A stretch of DNA of 64,000 bases, from NCBI GenBank assembly GCA_963532425.1, contig CAUSKK010000005.1, forward strand, positions 39,815 to 103,814, read 5' to 3'. Shown here in pieces: positions 62,317 through 64,000 of this stretch; position 1 is the first letter of the stretch; each line of letters opens with the position of its first letter. This DNA is from CAUSKK01 sp963532425. GTDB lineage: Bacteria; Pseudomonadota; Gammaproteobacteria; Cardiobacteriales; Cardiobacteriaceae. Under the pieces are notes generated by a model. The model was not told where the DNA came from and did not search any database. It saw only the letters and a program-made list of their open reading frames with translations. The translations under genes were made by a program, and so were the position numbers.

Positions 62317-63957
62317 ATGGCAAAAGACGTAAGATTTGGTGAAGACGCCCGCAAAGAAATGCTGAAAGGCATGAACGTGCTGGCCAACGCAGTGAAAGTA
62401 ACCCTGGGCCCCAAAGGCCGTAATGTGGTGCTGAATAAATCCTTCGGCGCCCCGGTCATTACCAAGGACGGCGTGTCCGTGGCCAAGGAAATTGAGCTGG
62501 AAGACAAGTTCCAGAACATGGGCGCCCAGATGGTGAAAGAGGTGGCCTCCAAAACCAACGACGTGGCCGGCGACGGCACCACCACTGCCACCGTGCTGGC
62601 CCAGGCCATCGTTTCCGAGGGTCTGAAGGCCGTTGCCGCCGGCATGAACCCCATGGACGTGAAGCGGGGCATCGATAAGGCCGTGGCCGAAGCGGTGAAA
62701 GTGCTGCACAGCATTTCCAAACCCTGCGACGACAGCAAGGCCATCGCCCAGGTCGGCACCATCTCCGCCAACTCCGATGCCACCGTCGGCGCCAAAATCG
62801 CCGAGGCCATGGAGAAAGTGGGCAAGGAAGGCGTTATCACCGTGGAAGACGGCCAGGGTCTGGAGGACAGCCTGGAAGTGGTCGAGGGCATGCAGTTTGA
62901 CCGGGGCTATCTATCGCCCTACTTCATCAACAAGCCCGACCAGCAGGTGGTTGAGCTGGAACAGCCGTTCATCCTTATCCACGACAAGAAAATTTCCAAC
63001 ATCCGCGACCTGATTCCCCTGCTGGAGGGCATCGCCAAGTCCGGCCGGCCGCTGCTGATTATCGCCGAGGACGTGGAGGGTGAGGCCCTGACCACGCTGG
63101 TGATTAACGCCATTCGCGGCATCGTCAAAGTGGCCGCCGTCAAGGCCCCCGGCTTCGGCGACCGGCGCAAAGCCATGCTGGAAGACATCGCTGTGCTCAC
63201 CGGCGGCACCGTCATCGCCGAGGAAGTGGGCCTGAATCTGGAAAGCACCACCCTGGACCAGCTCGGCACCGCTAAACGGGTGGTGGTTGGCAAGGAAAAC
63301 ACCACCATCATCGATGGCAGCGGCAGCAAGGACAGCATCGCCGCCCGGGTGAGCACCATCCGCACCCAGCTGGAAGAGGCCACCTCGGACTATGACCGCG
63401 AAAAACTGCAGGAGCGCGTCGCCAAACTGAGCGGCGGGGTGGCGGTCATTAAAGTGGGCGCCGCCACCGAAGTGGAAATGAAAGAGAAGAAAGACCGGGT
63501 TGAAGATGCCCTGCACGCCACCCGGGCGGCGGTGGAAGAGGGCATCGTTCCCGGCGGTGGCGTGGCGCTGATTCGGGCCGCCAACCAAATCAAGGGCCTG
63601 AAGGGCGACAACTACGACCAGCAGGTCGGCATTGACCTGGCCCTGCGCGCCATGGAATACCCGCTGCGCACCATCGTGGCCAACGCCGGCGAAGAGCCCG
63701 CCGTGGTCATCGACCGGGTAAAAGCCGGCAAGGGCAACGACGGCTACAACGCCGCCACCGGCGAATATGTGGACATGGTGGCCGCCGGTATCATCGACCC
63801 CACCAAGGTAACCCGCAGTGCGCTGCAGAATGCGGCTTCCATTGCCGGCCTGATGATTACCACCGAAGCCATGGTGGCCGAGATTCCAAAGGCCGAGCCC
63901 GCTGCCGGCGCCGATATGGGCGGCATGGGTGGCATGGGCGGCATGGGCATGATGTAA
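62317..63957 (+). CDS. groEL: Chaperonin GroEL
   Basis: A 546-residue chaperonin subunit of the 14-mer folding chamber. Residues VAGDGTTTATVLAQ (ATP site), KAPGFGDRRKAMLEDIA and VEEGIVPGGGVAL are canonical. The C-terminus is the Gly-Gly-Met repeat (GGMGGMGGMGMM) typical of gammaproteobacterial GroEL. AGAGGATTTTTATC precedes the ATG. Confidence 0.98.
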   Translation: MAKDVRFGEDARKEMLKGMNVLANAVKVTLGPKGRNVVLNKSFGAPVITKDGVSVAKEIELEDKFQNMGAQMVKEVASKTNDVAGDGTTTATVLAQAIVSEGLKAVAAGMNPMDVKRGIDKAVAEAVKVLHSISKPCDDSKAIAQVGTISANSDATVGAKIAEAMEKVGKEGVITVEDGQGLEDSLEVVEGMQFDRGYLSPYFINKPDQQVVELEQPFILIHDKKISNIRDLIPLLEGIAKSGRPLLIIAEDVEGEALTTLVINAIRGIVKVAAVKAPGFGDRRKAMLEDIAVLTGGTVIAEEVGLNLESTTLDQLGTAKRVVVGKENTTIIDGSGSKDSIAARVSTIRTQLEEATSDYDREKLQERVAKLSGGVAVIKVGAATEVEMKEKKDRVEDALHATRAAVEEGIVPGGGVALIRAANQIKGLKGDNYDQQVGIDLALRAMEYPLRTIVANAGEEPAVVIDRVKAGKGNDGYNAATGEYVDMVAAGIIDPTKVTRSALQNAASIAGLMITTEAMVAEIPKAEPAAGADMGGMGGMGGMGMM

Positions 63958-63977
63958 ACCCGGCTACTCGCCAAGAC

Positions 63978-64000
63978 GAAGCGCTTCCTCCGGGGAGCGC
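63978..64000 (+). terminator. Start of a palindrome-built terminator, cut by the window end
   Basis: GAAGCGCTTCC followed by TCC and GGGGAGCGC forms the beginning of a palindrome-pair hairpin after groEL. The T run would lie beyond the window. Confidence 0.5.

Overview
The window comes from a GC-rich bacterium, almost certainly a gammaproteobacterium. The evidence is lptD-surA-rsmA, yhbY / rlmE-ftsH-folP, MetR-like and MetA-type methionine genes, malate:quinone oxidoreductase, and a class I polyhydroxyalkanoate (PHA) operon. I could not settle the order. There are no rRNA or tRNA genes, no transposase, no phage genes and no true CRISPR array.

Layout: 0.4-4.7 kb, arginine operon argCJBD. 4.8-7.0 kb, two secreted proteins of unknown function. 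7.1-7.8 kb, a HAD phosphatase. 9.8-16 kb, a secreted protein, nnrD, a nitroreductase, terD, mqo and a DUF1287 protein. 16.4-23.7 kb, purH, then lptD-surA-rsmA and a membrane-tethered thioredoxin. 24-26.2 kb, bacterial-type PARG, an AraC-GyrI regulator and a VOC protein. 27.2-31.3 kb, the PHA operon phaB-phaP-phaC-phaA on the minus strand. 31.6-34.2 kb, cytochrome b561, crcB, a MetR-like regulator and a Sel1-repeat protein. 36.6-41.4 kb, gcvHP, adk and a solitary zeta-toxin-like kinase. 42-47.2 kb, ascorbate-type PTS IIC/IIB, threonine aldolase, a P-loop NTPase, a small membrane protein and metA. 49.2-57.5 kb, a FecB-like binding protein, folP-ftsH-rlmE / yhbY, a Bcr/CflA exporter, a lipoprotein, hemH and an SDR. 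59-64 kb, a DUF1963 protein, gph, a siderophore-interacting protein and groESL.

The outstanding feature is the non-coding DNA. Nearly every large intergenic gap, from 0.2 to 2.3 kb, is packed with the 10-bp palindrome GAAGCGCTTC and close variants. Steps are often regular at about 28-33 bp. The palindrome also occurs exactly at least 14 times inside genes, mostly read as Lys-Arg-Phe, and pairs of it form several rho-independent terminators. The arrays sit mainly between convergent genes and avoid divergent promoter regions. Superimposed on them are larger duplicated modules of 45-190 bp, some shared in inverted orientation by arrays 10 kb apart. This resembles a very dense REP/BIME- or HIP1-like system, or a recognition sequence for an unknown DNA-binding or uptake machine.

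A second theme is partial tandem duplication of gene ends. There are two extra 5-prime ends and one extra 3-prime end of rsmA, two extra 3-prime ends of the 9.8-kb secreted-protein gene, one extra 5-prime end of the DUF1963 gene and a short purH fragment. The 5-prime fragments remain open, with stop/start overlaps that could couple translation.

Most metabolic genes are ordinary housekeeping: arginine, purine, folate, heme and methionine synthesis, glycine cleavage, envelope assembly and chaperonin. PHA storage, iron uptake, fluoride export and NAD-hydrate repair add a stress and storage flavour.
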